DNA from: a virus
IMG/VR virus record: IMGVR_UViG_3300039018_000265
Location: 1-23,331 of that record
Reading direction: 5' to 3' (one strand)
Length of the DNA: 23,331 nt
In this document: positions 15,221-20,822 of the stretch, in pieces
Position numbering within the stretch: the stretch's first letter is position 1
Layout: every line of letters begins with the position of its first letter
The notes under the pieces: model-generated
What the model saw: only the letters and a program-made list of their open reading frames with translations
Databases searched by the model: none
What the model was told of the DNA's origin: nothing
Made by a program: the position numbers and the translations under genes

Positions 15221-15690
15221 ATTATCGCATCCTACATCCAGTCAAAGAGGGCAAGCGCAAATATCGCTTTGCTGCGGTTGGTGTAAATTGCACGGCTCTA
15301 AAGGGCAAGCTCTCACAGCATCCAAACGTAGAGTTTTATAGCGCAGATGGTACACTCCGTGCATGGATTAAAAACGGATGGATTTTTGCAACGAACGAGT
15401 ATTTTTGGAATGGGTGCAGCCCGAAAAAATACGTTGGCTTTTATCCGCTGGGTGCATGGATTGGAACGCCAGATTTCGATGGCAGTATCGAAGCGTCATT
15501 TTGGCATGATGTATTATATCAATTTTCAGCGGTCGGAATGTATGACGCGCACGATGCGAACTATCAATTTTTATACCTCATGGAGCGCAATGGATTTTTG
15601 CTTGCCAGTCATTATTTTGACGCGGTGGAAGCATACGGGGATAAGTATTTCGGAAAAGACAAAGACGGCGTTTATGTAAAAATATTATGA
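15217..15690 (+). CDS. DUF1353-like protein of the lysis cassette
   Basis: A 157-residue protein. The block WNGCSPKKYVGFYPLG, followed by FDGSIEASFWHDVLYQ, resembles the conserved core of DUF1353 phage proteins, in which a Ser/Pro-rich turn leads to HDxLYQ. These are found near lysis genes; their function is not established. It is embedded by ATGA overlaps on both sides (holin upstream, lipoprotein downstream), so it is co-translated with lysis genes. No signal peptide or membrane segment is visible. Confidence 0.6.
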   Translation: MNYRILHPVKEGKRKYRFAAVGVNCTALKGKLSQHPNVEFYSADGTLRAWIKNGWIFATNEYFWNGCSPKKYVGFYPLGAWIGTPDFDGSIEASFWHDVLYQFSAVGMYDAHDANYQFLYLMERNGFLLASHYFDAVEAYGDKYFGKDKDGVYVKIL

Positions 15691-15818
15691 AACTACTAAT
15701 TGTAACTATTTTATCAACATTGCTGACATCTTGCGGCGTGGTTTACAAGGGCAAATTCGGCACCTACACCGCATCGCCATCGGGCGTAATTATCATCGAG
15801 CCAGCATACGCTAAATGA
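15687..15818 (+). CDS. 43-residue lipoprotein, candidate outer-membrane spanin
   Basis: A short gene with start and stop overlapping the neighbours as ATGA on both sides. The sequence begins MKLLIVTILSTLLTSCGVV: a short signal sequence with lipobox LTSC, Cys at residue 16. The mature part would be only about 28 residues, ending EPAYAK. Small lipoproteins between holin and endolysin are typical o-spanins, which help disrupt the outer membrane of Gram-negative hosts. No inner-membrane spanin partner is obvious, so a unimolecular or different lysis role cannot be excluded. The strict overlaps support it as a real gene. Confidence 0.65.
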   Translation: MKLLIVTILSTLLTSCGVVYKGKFGTYTASPSGVIIIEPAYAK

Positions 15819-16318
15819 AACCACTACAAGCAGCTATTGTCACGAGAGCGATTGACGAAATCGGCGTGAGAGAATCTCCACGTAACAGTAATCGCGGAGA
15901 TCGGGTTGATTTATACAAGGCGGCGACGAATCTCGATCCAAAACAAGCGTGGCCATGGTGTGCGGCGTTTGTGTGCTACATCGTGCGCGAATCGCTGACT
16001 AAGTGCGGAATCAAACAGACAGCCACTTTTAAGCGACCTACCACGGCGGGGGCATGGGACTTTGTCCGCTGGTCAAAAGAGCAAGACAAGAGCACTAGCA
16101 CGCTCGTATCGCCTAAGGCAAAAGATATCCAACCAGGGGACATTATCGTTTTCAAATTTTCGCATATCGGGATCGCCACTAGTGCCGCAAACACGACTGG
16201 TGAATTCCAAACGTGTGAGGGTAACACGGACGAAAACGGGTCACGCGAAGGCGGCGGCGTTTACAGCAAAAAGCGAGATATTGCATCGGTCAAAGCGAGA
16301 ATTCGCTTCAACGTATAA
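15815..16318 (+). CDS. Endolysin, CHAP-type amidase/peptidase
   Basis: A 167-residue peptidoglycan hydrolase that degrades the cell wall at lysis. It has a Cys nucleophile predicted at C49 in WPWCAAFVCY, the partner His at H117 in FKFSHIGIAT preceded by the characteristic QPGDIIVF, and E135/N137 in TCEGNTDENGSREGGGVY. These are the expected three parts of CHAP/NlpC-P60 folds. It has no signal peptide, consistent with export through the holin. The start overlaps the lipoprotein stop (ATGA). Confidence 0.88.
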   Translation: MKPLQAAIVTRAIDEIGVRESPRNSNRGDRVDLYKAATNLDPKQAWPWCAAFVCYIVRESLTKCGIKQTATFKRPTTAGAWDFVRWSKEQDKSTSTLVSPKAKDIQPGDIIVFKFSHIGIATSAANTTGEFQTCEGNTDENGSREGGGVYSKKRDIASVKARIRFNV

Positions 16319-16328
16319 AATCATCATC

Positions 16329-16622
16329 ATGAAACTACCGCGAACAGTGACAATCGGAGGAATCAAATTCAAGGTTGTCATTGCGGCACTGGATGACGGC
16401 GATTTTGGCCGCATGTGTTTTGATGATAGGAAAATAATCATCAGCGATGAGTGCGCCGATTTCAAGACTCAGCTCGAGACGTTACGCCACGAGATGCTAC
16501 ACGCAGCGTTACACGTCAGCGGGGTGTCATTTTCTCAACGATACGACGAGGAAAACATCGTCAGAGCAATCGAGCATTTATTCTTCCCAGCTTTTCACAA
16601 GGTAACATTTAGCCTAAAATAA
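16329..16622 (+). CDS. Mini-zincin-like metallopeptidase
   Basis: A 97-residue protein. The HEMLH motif (H54-E55-M56-L57-H58) in LRHEMLHAAL is the HExxH zinc site of zincins, and the following YDEENIVRAIEHLF (72-85) supplies the acidic third-ligand helix (E74 or E75). A beta hairpin before it (GIKFKVVIA, DDRKIIISDE) matches the small phage proteins of this type. The natural substrate is unknown. The start used is the ATG at 16329; a longer in-frame reading from 16062 would overlap the endolysin and is unlikely. It starts 10 nt after the endolysin stop. Confidence 0.7.
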   Translation: MKLPRTVTIGGIKFKVVIAALDDGDFGRMCFDDRKIIISDECADFKTQLETLRHEMLHAALHVSGVSFSQRYDEENIVRAIEHLFFPAFHKVTFSLK

Positions 16623-16624
16623 TA

Positions 16625-17419
16625 ATGAAAACGACAAGCAAGTTAATTTTGAACATCAGTGATCTCCACGTAGGATCGACCGTGGGCTTATGGCCTAAAG
16701 ATTTTATAACTAACGAGGGTAACCCCATCGGGCAAAACAATTTCCAGAAATGGCTATGGCTATGCTGGGTCGATATGCAGTCGTGGGCGACAAAGATCAT
16801 AGGAAATGATGAATTTGATATTGTCATCAACGGTGACGCTATCGACGGCATACACCATCGAACTTTGCAAGTGATGACTCCAGACGTAGGAGATCAATTC
16901 GCAGCGGTTAAACATATCCTCGGCGACATGGCAAAGAAATGCAAAAATCTGCACATAATAAAAGGGACGGAGTGCCATACTACTAATTTTGAGATTGCGC
17001 TTGGTCATGCGCTAGGGGCATCGAAAGACAAATCCACGGGTCAACACGCATGGGACAACCTAGACTTAGAAGTTCACGGAACTCTTTACAACTTCGCTCA
17101 CCACATTTCTGCTACGGCAAGAACATACCTTGAGGCGAGCGCACACAGCATCATGCTGGGCAATCTCACGCACTCACGGGCGCGGACAGGGAAACCCATT
17201 CCAAAGGTCATGGTGAGGGCGCACAGGCACCGTCACGGCATCTGGCAAGACGGCAACCAGACAAGTGCGATTTGCGGAGCTTGGCAGGGGTTGACGCGCT
17301 TTGGTCACAAGGTCGTTCCTGACGCGATCCCACAACCTAGCGCAATTATTTTTGACCATCGGGGATTAGATAAAAACGAAACGCCACTAATCCATCAGCG
17401 GGTTTATACCGCAAAATAA
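16625..17419 (+). CDS. Calcineurin-like metallophosphoesterase
   Basis: A 264-residue enzyme. Motifs of the metallophosphoesterase fold appear in order: DLH (D13, H15) in ISDLHVGS; GD (G70, D71) in VINGDAIDG; KGTECHT (113-119) in the GNH/GTEH-type position; H160 after the central strand; and RAHRHRHG (198-205), the terminal metal-binding His cluster. It hydrolyses phosphomonoesters or phosphodiesters with two metals. Phage members may act on nucleotides or DNA, but this protein's substrate is not indicated. It starts 2 nt after the mini-zincin gene. Confidence 0.85.
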   Translation: MKTTSKLILNISDLHVGSTVGLWPKDFITNEGNPIGQNNFQKWLWLCWVDMQSWATKIIGNDEFDIVINGDAIDGIHHRTLQVMTPDVGDQFAAVKHILGDMAKKCKNLHIIKGTECHTTNFEIALGHALGASKDKSTGQHAWDNLDLEVHGTLYNFAHHISATARTYLEASAHSIMLGNLTHSRARTGKPIPKVMVRAHRHRHGIWQDGNQTSAICGAWQGLTRFGHKVVPDAIPQPSAIIFDHRGLDKNETPLIHQRVYTAK

Positions 17420-17428
17420 TCTAACAAA

Positions 17429-17680
17429 ATGAAAACAATCGGCAACAGAAAACAGGTCATGAGCGCACTTGATTTTGCGCTAGAACAAACCGATGCGACA
17501 AAGCGCAAGGATGATGAATTTACATCAGGCGAATATTATCACGCATTGATTGCCAGGGGCGTGAAAATATCCAACTCTGGCGCGATGTATCGGCTAACGG
17601 AAATGGTGGCTAAGGGCGAACTAACAAAACGTAAAATCATGATAAACGGCGCGACCACCAACCTTTACTCTAAGCCATGA
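17429..17680 (+). CDS. Small winged-helix-like protein
   Basis: An 83-residue protein. An N-terminal helix (VMSALDFALEQ) leads to a segment resembling a winged helix (EYYHALIARGVKISNSGAMYRLTEMVAKGELTKRK, about 34-68), where the last strands would form the wing. DNA binding is inferred, not shown. ATCTAACA-type sequence (TCTAACAAA) lies directly before the ATG. The stop overlaps the next gene's start. Confidence 0.5.
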   Translation: MKTIGNRKQVMSALDFALEQTDATKRKDDEFTSGEYYHALIARGVKISNSGAMYRLTEMVAKGELTKRKIMINGATTNLYSKP

Positions 17681-17877
17681 CCGACGACCTGCCAACCTGC
17701 GAGCATTGCAAAAAAAAGCCAGCCCGAATCGTGACGCTAATTGGCGACGACAAAAAAATCCAACGCATGATCGGGCGTGTTTGCGATGATTGCCAACATT
17801 TAATTTGCGGATTTGATTTACCATTTGCGGAAAAGATGCACCTCATGGGGTTGCGTCCGATTAAGTTTGAGCGGTGA
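17677..17877 (+). CDS. Small zinc-ribbon protein
   Basis: A 66-residue protein with two CxxC knuckles, C8/C11 (TCEHCKKK) and C36/C39 (VCDDCQ), spaced as in zinc ribbons. The C-terminal part (FAEKMHLMGLRPIKFER) is basic and helical. It overlaps the upstream winged-helix-like gene (ATGA), so the two are coupled. It could be a regulatory or nucleic-acid binding factor. It is the last gene before a 742-bp non-coding region. Confidence 0.6.
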   Translation: MTDDLPTCEHCKKKPARIVTLIGDDKKIQRMIGRVCDDCQHLICGFDLPFAEKMHLMGLRPIKFER

Positions 17878-18230
17878 CTGAGTATTTTTGTTCAAATCGT
17901 TTGTAGTTGTTTCGTTTTACCTGCTGTTTGTAGTGTCATCAATCATTATCATCTTCCTACAAATAGACCAGAACCAAAAGACAAAGTTCGCCCATTACAG
18001 GCTGAACTCTGTCAAAGTTACTTCCTCATAAATGAGCCGTCACCATTGAACAAATCACTTTCGTGAATCTGATTTCTATCCGTGGGATGCAGCGTATTAC
18101 GGAATCGAACAAAATCAGCGTTCTTACTTTTTCAATCGCGCTTCAGTTGTCGTCGGGCGCGATACCCTTTCACTCTAACACTATCAACTTTGCGTCGGCT
18201 GACTCATGCTTTCTATGTGACTTGATCTAA

Positions 18231-18342
18231 CGAGTGGAAAGAAAAAAGCCGTTCGAGATACCACCTTCGAACGGCTTCTATCACTCGCTGGCTTATTAAG
18301 CTAACTGGTGACGAAAAACTTTCTAGCAAGGTGGTATCTTGC
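18231..18342. ncRNA. Candidate structured RNA with two kissing hairpins
   Basis: Hairpin 1: an 11-bp stem 18246-18256/18267-18277 around loop GATACCACCT, with an outer 6-bp stem CGAGTG (18231-18236)/CACTCG (18282-18287). Hairpin 2: GCAAG (18326-18330)/CTTGC (18338-18342) around loop GTGGTAT. The seven bases ATACCAC (18258-18264) of loop 1 are the exact complement of loop 2, and complementarity extends to 12 bp (18256-18267 with 18328-18339). An RNA of either strand could thus form a kissing complex or switch to a long duplex. Strand is unknown; minus is favoured because hairpin 1 is followed by a U-run there. Confidence 0.55.
18242..18277 (-). terminator. Intrinsic terminator on the minus strand
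   Basis: Read on the minus strand, an 11-bp GC-containing stem with a 10-nt loop is followed directly by six U residues (complement of 18242-18247). This is a good Rho-independent terminator for leftward transcription. On the plus strand the hairpin is followed by CTATCACTCG and lacks a U-run, so it would act weakly or not at all on late-gene read-through. Confidence 0.7.
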
Positions 18343-18404
18343 GAACAAGGGAAAAGTAGCATAACGAGAAAATAAATCAACTCTTTTTTATGTGTATAAC
18401 TTCT

Positions 18405-18417
18405 TCACAGATTGTGA
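18405..18417. promoter_or_regulatory. 13-bp palindrome (candidate operator)
   Basis: TCACAGATTGTGA has perfect 5-bp arms and a 3-bp centre. It lies in the A/T-rich control region directly after a -10-like TATAAC (18395-18400), for which no good -35 is seen. It could be an operator of early genes. Confidence 0.35.
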
Positions 18418-18423
18418 GCAATT

Positions 18424-18463
18424 AACCCTATGCAAGCCCTATATCGGATTAAAAACCCTATGC
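18424..18463. repeat. Short direct repeats AACCCTATGC
   Basis: AACCCTATGC occurs at 18424-18433 and 18454-18463, and its core CCCTAT also at 18437-18442. Core spacings are 11 and 19 bp, 30 bp between the full copies. Such arrays serve as regulator sites or origin iterons; nothing decides between these here. Confidence 0.45.
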
Positions 18464-18543
18464 GTTTCTCTAACAATTCGCACGATTTTTCCCTTTTAGA
18501 ATATAGGAAAATGAAAATAAATGAAAATAATTGCAAAAATAAT

Positions 18544-18572
18544 TTGACGTTTTGTTATTTTTCGCGTATTCC
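18544..18572 (+). promoter_or_regulatory. Candidate early promoter
   Basis: TTGACG (18544-18549), 17 nt and TATTCC (18567-18572) lie 47 nt before the first early gene, in an A/T-rich setting. The -10 is weak, so activation or a different start is possible. The leader contains two CTAAC copies (about 18596-18607). Confidence 0.4.
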
Positions 18573-18619
18573 TTGTGTGTCGCCGCGAGTGACACTAACA
18601 ACACTAACCGAAACACAAT

Positions 18620-18910
18620 ATGACATCCGCCGCACCAACAAGAATCAAGTTGCAAAATCAATCAGCAAACGAAAGGTACCTAACAGCAGAAGAAATTGAA
18701 ACAATCATTGCAGACTGTAAAAAGTTAAGCAAGGGACAAAAGCGAGATGCTGGCACTCCTATGATTTGGGTTCGTGTAGATGCGCAAAGTTTCAACATTA
18801 ATAGCTATTCTGCATTAAAAAGTTTGATCGGAGCCTGCTATATTAATCCATCAGAATTTGAAATGTTTCGCAATTTTAATAAGGGAGTGACCATCAAACT
18901 TGAAAAATAA
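18620..18910 (+). CDS. First early protein, 96 residues, unknown
   Basis: A small protein with an N-terminal polar part, a helix around YLTAEEIETIIADCKKLSKGQK (20-41) and a C-terminal beta-like part (PMIWVRVDAQSFNINSYSALKSLIGACYINPSEFEMFRNF) that could be a compact fold. No family is recognised. It is the first gene after the control region, so its product is probably an early regulator or host-interaction factor. It has no Shine-Dalgarno sequence. Confidence 0.6.
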   Translation: MTSAAPTRIKLQNQSANERYLTAEEIETIIADCKKLSKGQKRDAGTPMIWVRVDAQSFNINSYSALKSLIGACYINPSEFEMFRNFNKGVTIKLEK

Positions 18911-18915
18911 AAACT

Positions 18916-19113
18916 ATGAAACAGCTAACCAAAAAACAAAAAGAACTAGCAAAAACAATTAGCGAGGAATGTGTTGCGCGTGGATTTTGCTCACTGAAAA
19001 TGGCTTGCTTTTTAATGCAGACAACGCCGCAAGCAGTGTCAAGAATGCTTATGATTCTTTCCGCTAATGGGATTGCATATCGAGAATCAAATGGAGACAT
19101 GAGAACATGTTAA
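18916..19113 (+). CDS. Small winged helix-turn-helix protein
   Basis: A 65-residue protein. LTKKQKELAKTISEECVARGFCSLKMACFLMQTTPQAVSRMLMILSANGIAYRESNG reads as a MarR-like small winged helix: helix, then the recognition helix around TPQAVSRMLMILSANG, then a wing. It probably binds DNA. It begins 6 nt after the preceding gene, and its last codons overlap the start of the next gene by 7 nt. Confidence 0.6.
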   Translation: MKQLTKKQKELAKTISEECVARGFCSLKMACFLMQTTPQAVSRMLMILSANGIAYRESNGDMRTC

Positions 19114-19268
19114 ATTTAAAACAAGCAGCGCAAGCAGTCATTGACGCATACATTTCTTGCGACTCACCAGAAGCGTTGCAAATAGCAATTGACAATTTGC
19201 GCGAGGCATTAAAAAACCAAACAATCAAAAACAGGGGCGCGACTGTAACGCGCACAACCACTAAATAA
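19107..19268 (+). CDS. 53-residue small protein, unknown
   Basis: The ATG at 19107 lies within the end of the upstream gene. The product begins MLNLKQAAQAVIDAYISCD; residues about 1-37 form a probable helical hairpin rich in Ala, and the rest (NRGATVTRTTTK) is basic and low in complexity. The C-terminal codons coincide with a 19-bp repeat that recurs upstream of another early gene. No family is recognised; overlap and frame make it likely to be real. Confidence 0.5.
   Translation: MLNLKQAAQAVIDAYISCDSPEALQIAIDNLREALKNQTIKNRGATVTRTTTK
19227..19245 (+). repeat. 19-bp direct repeat, copy 1 (upstream of the 19278 gene)
   Basis: AAAAACAGGGGCGCGACTG, identical to 19534-19552. The following bases are also related (ACGCGCAcAACCACTA here, AACGCGCAaACCAACTA there). 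The copy ends 32 nt before the ATG at 19278. It may be a duplicated leader element or an operator. Confidence 0.7.
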
Positions 19269-19277
19269 ATAAAAAAT

Positions 19278-19532
19278 ATGAAAATTACAATCAGCCATAA
19301 CTCAGCAAGTATTGACCCATCCGCAGTATATAGCGACGAACTTTTTGCAGAGGTGCAAAAGCGTTTAGAGTCAGAATATACGAAAGCGATTTTAGCGGTA
19401 TATCCAGATGCCGAGATTGATTTTAATAACGACGACAATGGTGGCATTGCAATCACAAACGCCGACGATGATGTTCGTTACGACGTGCAAACGATTTGCG
19501 AGACAGTTTTTGAAACTGGTCTTTTTTGGTAA
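19278..19532 (+). CDS. 84-residue acidic early protein, unknown
   Basis: The protein begins MKITISHNSASIDPSAVYSDELFAEVQKRLESEY and is acidic, with a helix followed by a strand (AEIDFNNDDNGGIAITNADDDVRYD) and a C-terminal helix (VQTICETVFETGLFW). It is compact, alpha/beta and without a family I recognise. It starts after repeat copy 1 and ends just before copy 2. An acidic DNA-mimic is one possibility, but this is speculative. Confidence 0.55.
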   Translation: MKITISHNSASIDPSAVYSDELFAEVQKRLESEYTKAILAVYPDAEIDFNNDDNGGIAITNADDDVRYDVQTICETVFETGLFW

Positions 19533-19533
19533 A

Positions 19534-19552
19534 AAAAACAGGGGCGCGACTG
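19534..19552 (+). repeat. 19-bp direct repeat, copy 2 (upstream of the 19575 gene)
   Basis: Same AAAAACAGGGGCGCGACTG as 19227-19245, ending 22 nt before the ATG at 19575. Both copies precede a small early gene, so the repeat may control initiation of these genes or reflect a duplicated leader-plus-gene unit. Confidence 0.7.
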
Positions 19553-19574
19553 ACCAACGCGCAAACCAACTACT

Positions 19575-19778
19575 ATGAAACACACAACGAAATCAAAAAT
19601 ACTGGCCGCATTAAAAAGCGGGAATGCTCGGAGCTTGTCGGCACTGACAAAGCTCACACGCAGCACCAAAGTCGCCACCCGAATCAGCGACCTACGCGCA
19701 GAGGGGCATGACATCAGAAATACCTGCAAGCACCTAAAAAGTGGCGAGGTAAGATCAACCTATCAACTTTTTAACTAA
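19575..19778 (+). CDS. Helix-turn-helix protein (HTH_39-like)
   Basis: A 67-residue basic protein. KSKILAALKSGNARSLSALTKLTRSTKVATRISDLRAEGHDIRN (6-49) fits the small phage winged-HTH family with the closing signature RISDLRAEGHDI. Such proteins occur in early regions and probably bind DNA or replication proteins. The leader shares repeat copy 2. Confidence 0.65.
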   Translation: MKHTTKSKILAALKSGNARSLSALTKLTRSTKVATRISDLRAEGHDIRNTCKHLKSGEVRSTYQLFN

Positions 19779-19785
19779 ATAAAAT

Positions 19786-19974
19786 ATGAACAATAAACTA
19801 CGAGAAAAACAGCGCGAGATTATAGCGGCAAGTATCAAGGAAAAAACACATAGAACGGTTAGTATCAAGCTGCCGATTGCGACAATAACACAACTCAAAG
19901 CGCGAGCAAAAAATCAAGGGCGGTTATTCTCGTCTTTTGTATCGGAGCTTGCGGAAAGGGGGGCGCAGTTATGA
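19786..19974 (+). CDS. Ribbon-helix-helix-like DNA-binding protein
   Basis: A 62-residue basic protein. THRTVSIKLPIATITQLKARAKNQGRLFSSFVSELAERG (21-59) has the order strand, helix, turn, helix of MetJ/Arc/CopG proteins. These bind DNA as dimers, so it is a candidate regulator of the operators in this phage. The stop overlaps the next ATG. Confidence 0.6.
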   Translation: MNNKLREKQREIIAASIKEKTHRTVSIKLPIATITQLKARAKNQGRLFSSFVSELAERGAQL

Positions 19975-20219
19975 GAGTTACCGACAACGGCGGGGCGGCG
20001 TTTCCGGTCGCTGAATTACACATTGGACATGATACAATAGTATCGTGCGACAGCCAAGGCATGACCCTGCGCGACTACTTTGCAGCGGCGGCTTTGTCTG
20101 GTAGTGTTGGTTATGTAAACGAATTTGCACCAGCATATGAGGCATCGCTGAAACACACAGCGCAAGCAGCTTATCGTATTGCAGACGCAATGCTGGAAGC
20201 AAGAAAGGAGGGCGCATGA
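19971..20219 (+). CDS. Conserved small phage protein (GMTLRDYFAAAAL type)
   Basis: An 82-residue protein with the widespread phage signature DNGGAAFPVAE, GMTLRDYFAAAALSG and a C-terminal helix AAYRIADAMLEARK. The function of this family is not established. It overlaps genes on both sides by ATGA, and a G-rich ribosome site precedes it. Confidence 0.7.
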   Translation: MRVTDNGGAAFPVAELHIGHDTIVSCDSQGMTLRDYFAAAALSGSVGYVNEFAPAYEASLKHTAQAAYRIADAMLEARKEGA

Positions 20220-20413
20220 TTCTAGGGCTTGCACTAAGCGGCATCGCATTTGGCTTACTAGGCGCATTTTGCCTATGCAAAGCAGCAGCAATGGAGCCAC
20301 CACAGCGCGGAATCCGTGTGGGCGGTGTTAAGCCATTCGAAAATGATGCTATCAACCGCCGCCTTGCGCTAGGTCTTAAAGCGCAAACATCTAACAAAAA
20401 CAAGAGAAAATAA
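20216..20413 (+). CDS. Small single-pass membrane protein
   Basis: A 65-residue protein whose N-terminus LGLALSGIAFGLLGAFCLCKAAA (3-25) is a likely transmembrane segment, followed by a polar, basic tail (RRLALGLKAQTSNKNKRK). A strong AGGAGGG ribosome site lies before the ATG. Its role is unknown; superinfection exclusion or membrane anchoring are possibilities. Confidence 0.55.
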   Translation: MILGLALSGIAFGLLGAFCLCKAAAMEPPQRGIRVGGVKPFENDAINRRLALGLKAQTSNKNKRK

Positions 20414-20414
20414 T

Positions 20415-20822
20415 ATGAGCGAAAAACAATTTACAGGCAAAGTATCACAAATGAAACAATCATCGAAATTTTTAGCAAGTGAGGATTTTCTAGGGCTAGG
20501 CGATGTCGAAGTGACCATCGAAGGCGTTTACGAACACGCCGACGAAGTTATGCAGGACGGTAAGAAAAAAGGCTTTTTCTCTATCGGCTTTGCTAAATCA
20601 CAGAAACGCATGGTGCTTAACGCGACTAACCGCAAAATGTTAGCAGCGGCGTTTGGCGCGGACGTTCAGAACTGGACTGGTAAAAAGGTGCATATCTTTG
20701 TCAAAGACGGCGTGAGAAACCCTGCTGGCGGCGAGACTGTTTGCGGATTACGCATCAAGGCTAAACCAGATCCAGAACTACTCAAGGCGAAACGGGCTGG
20801 CATGATCGGAGGTGACCAATGA
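20415..20822 (+). CDS. Partner protein of the Exo8-like nuclease, function unknown
   Basis: A 135-residue protein directly upstream of, and overlapping, the nuclease gene. DVEVTIEGVYEHADEV (about 28-43), FSIGFAKSQKRMVLNATNRKMLAAAFGADVQNWTGKKVHIFVKDGVRNPAGGETVCGLRIKA (about 54-115) is a pattern I associate with phage proteins found beside Exo8/RecE-like nucleases. It may be an OB-fold-like DNA-binding partner in recombination. Function is inferred from neighbours only. Confidence 0.6.
   Translation: MSEKQFTGKVSQMKQSSKFLASEDFLGLGDVEVTIEGVYEHADEVMQDGKKKGFFSIGFAKSQKRMVLNATNRKMLAAAFGADVQNWTGKKVHIFVKDGVRNPAGGETVCGLRIKAKPDPELLKAKRAGMIGGDQ

Larger units (their letters stand above)
17878..18619. other. 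742-bp non-coding region between late/accessory and early genes
   Basis: No convincing coding sequence was found on either strand. The first part (17878-18230) shows nothing recognisable. The middle contains a structured element (18231-18342). The right part is very A/T-rich and holds a 13-bp palindrome, short repeats and a promoter-like sequence for the early genes. The region may be a control or replication site. An 89-residue reading frame from 18430 crosses the early promoter and the next gene start and is treated as spurious. Confidence 0.6.

Noticed and set aside
16062-16328. Longer N-terminus for the mini-zincin gene
   Set aside because: It would overlap the endolysin gene by more than 250 nt; the ATG at 16329 follows the endolysin stop and begins the recognisable fold.
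17878-18230. tRNA or small gene in the long non-coding region
   Set aside because: No cloverleaf or T-loop signature and no convincing reading frame on either strand was found.
18430-18699. 89-codon plus-strand reading frame in the control region
   Set aside because: It overlaps the proposed early promoter and the first early gene in another frame, is low-complexity Asn/Lys-rich at its start, and has no ribosome site.
19526-19711. 61-codon reading frame overlapping the 19575 gene
   Set aside because: It lies in another frame across the repeat and the HTH gene, with unlikely composition.
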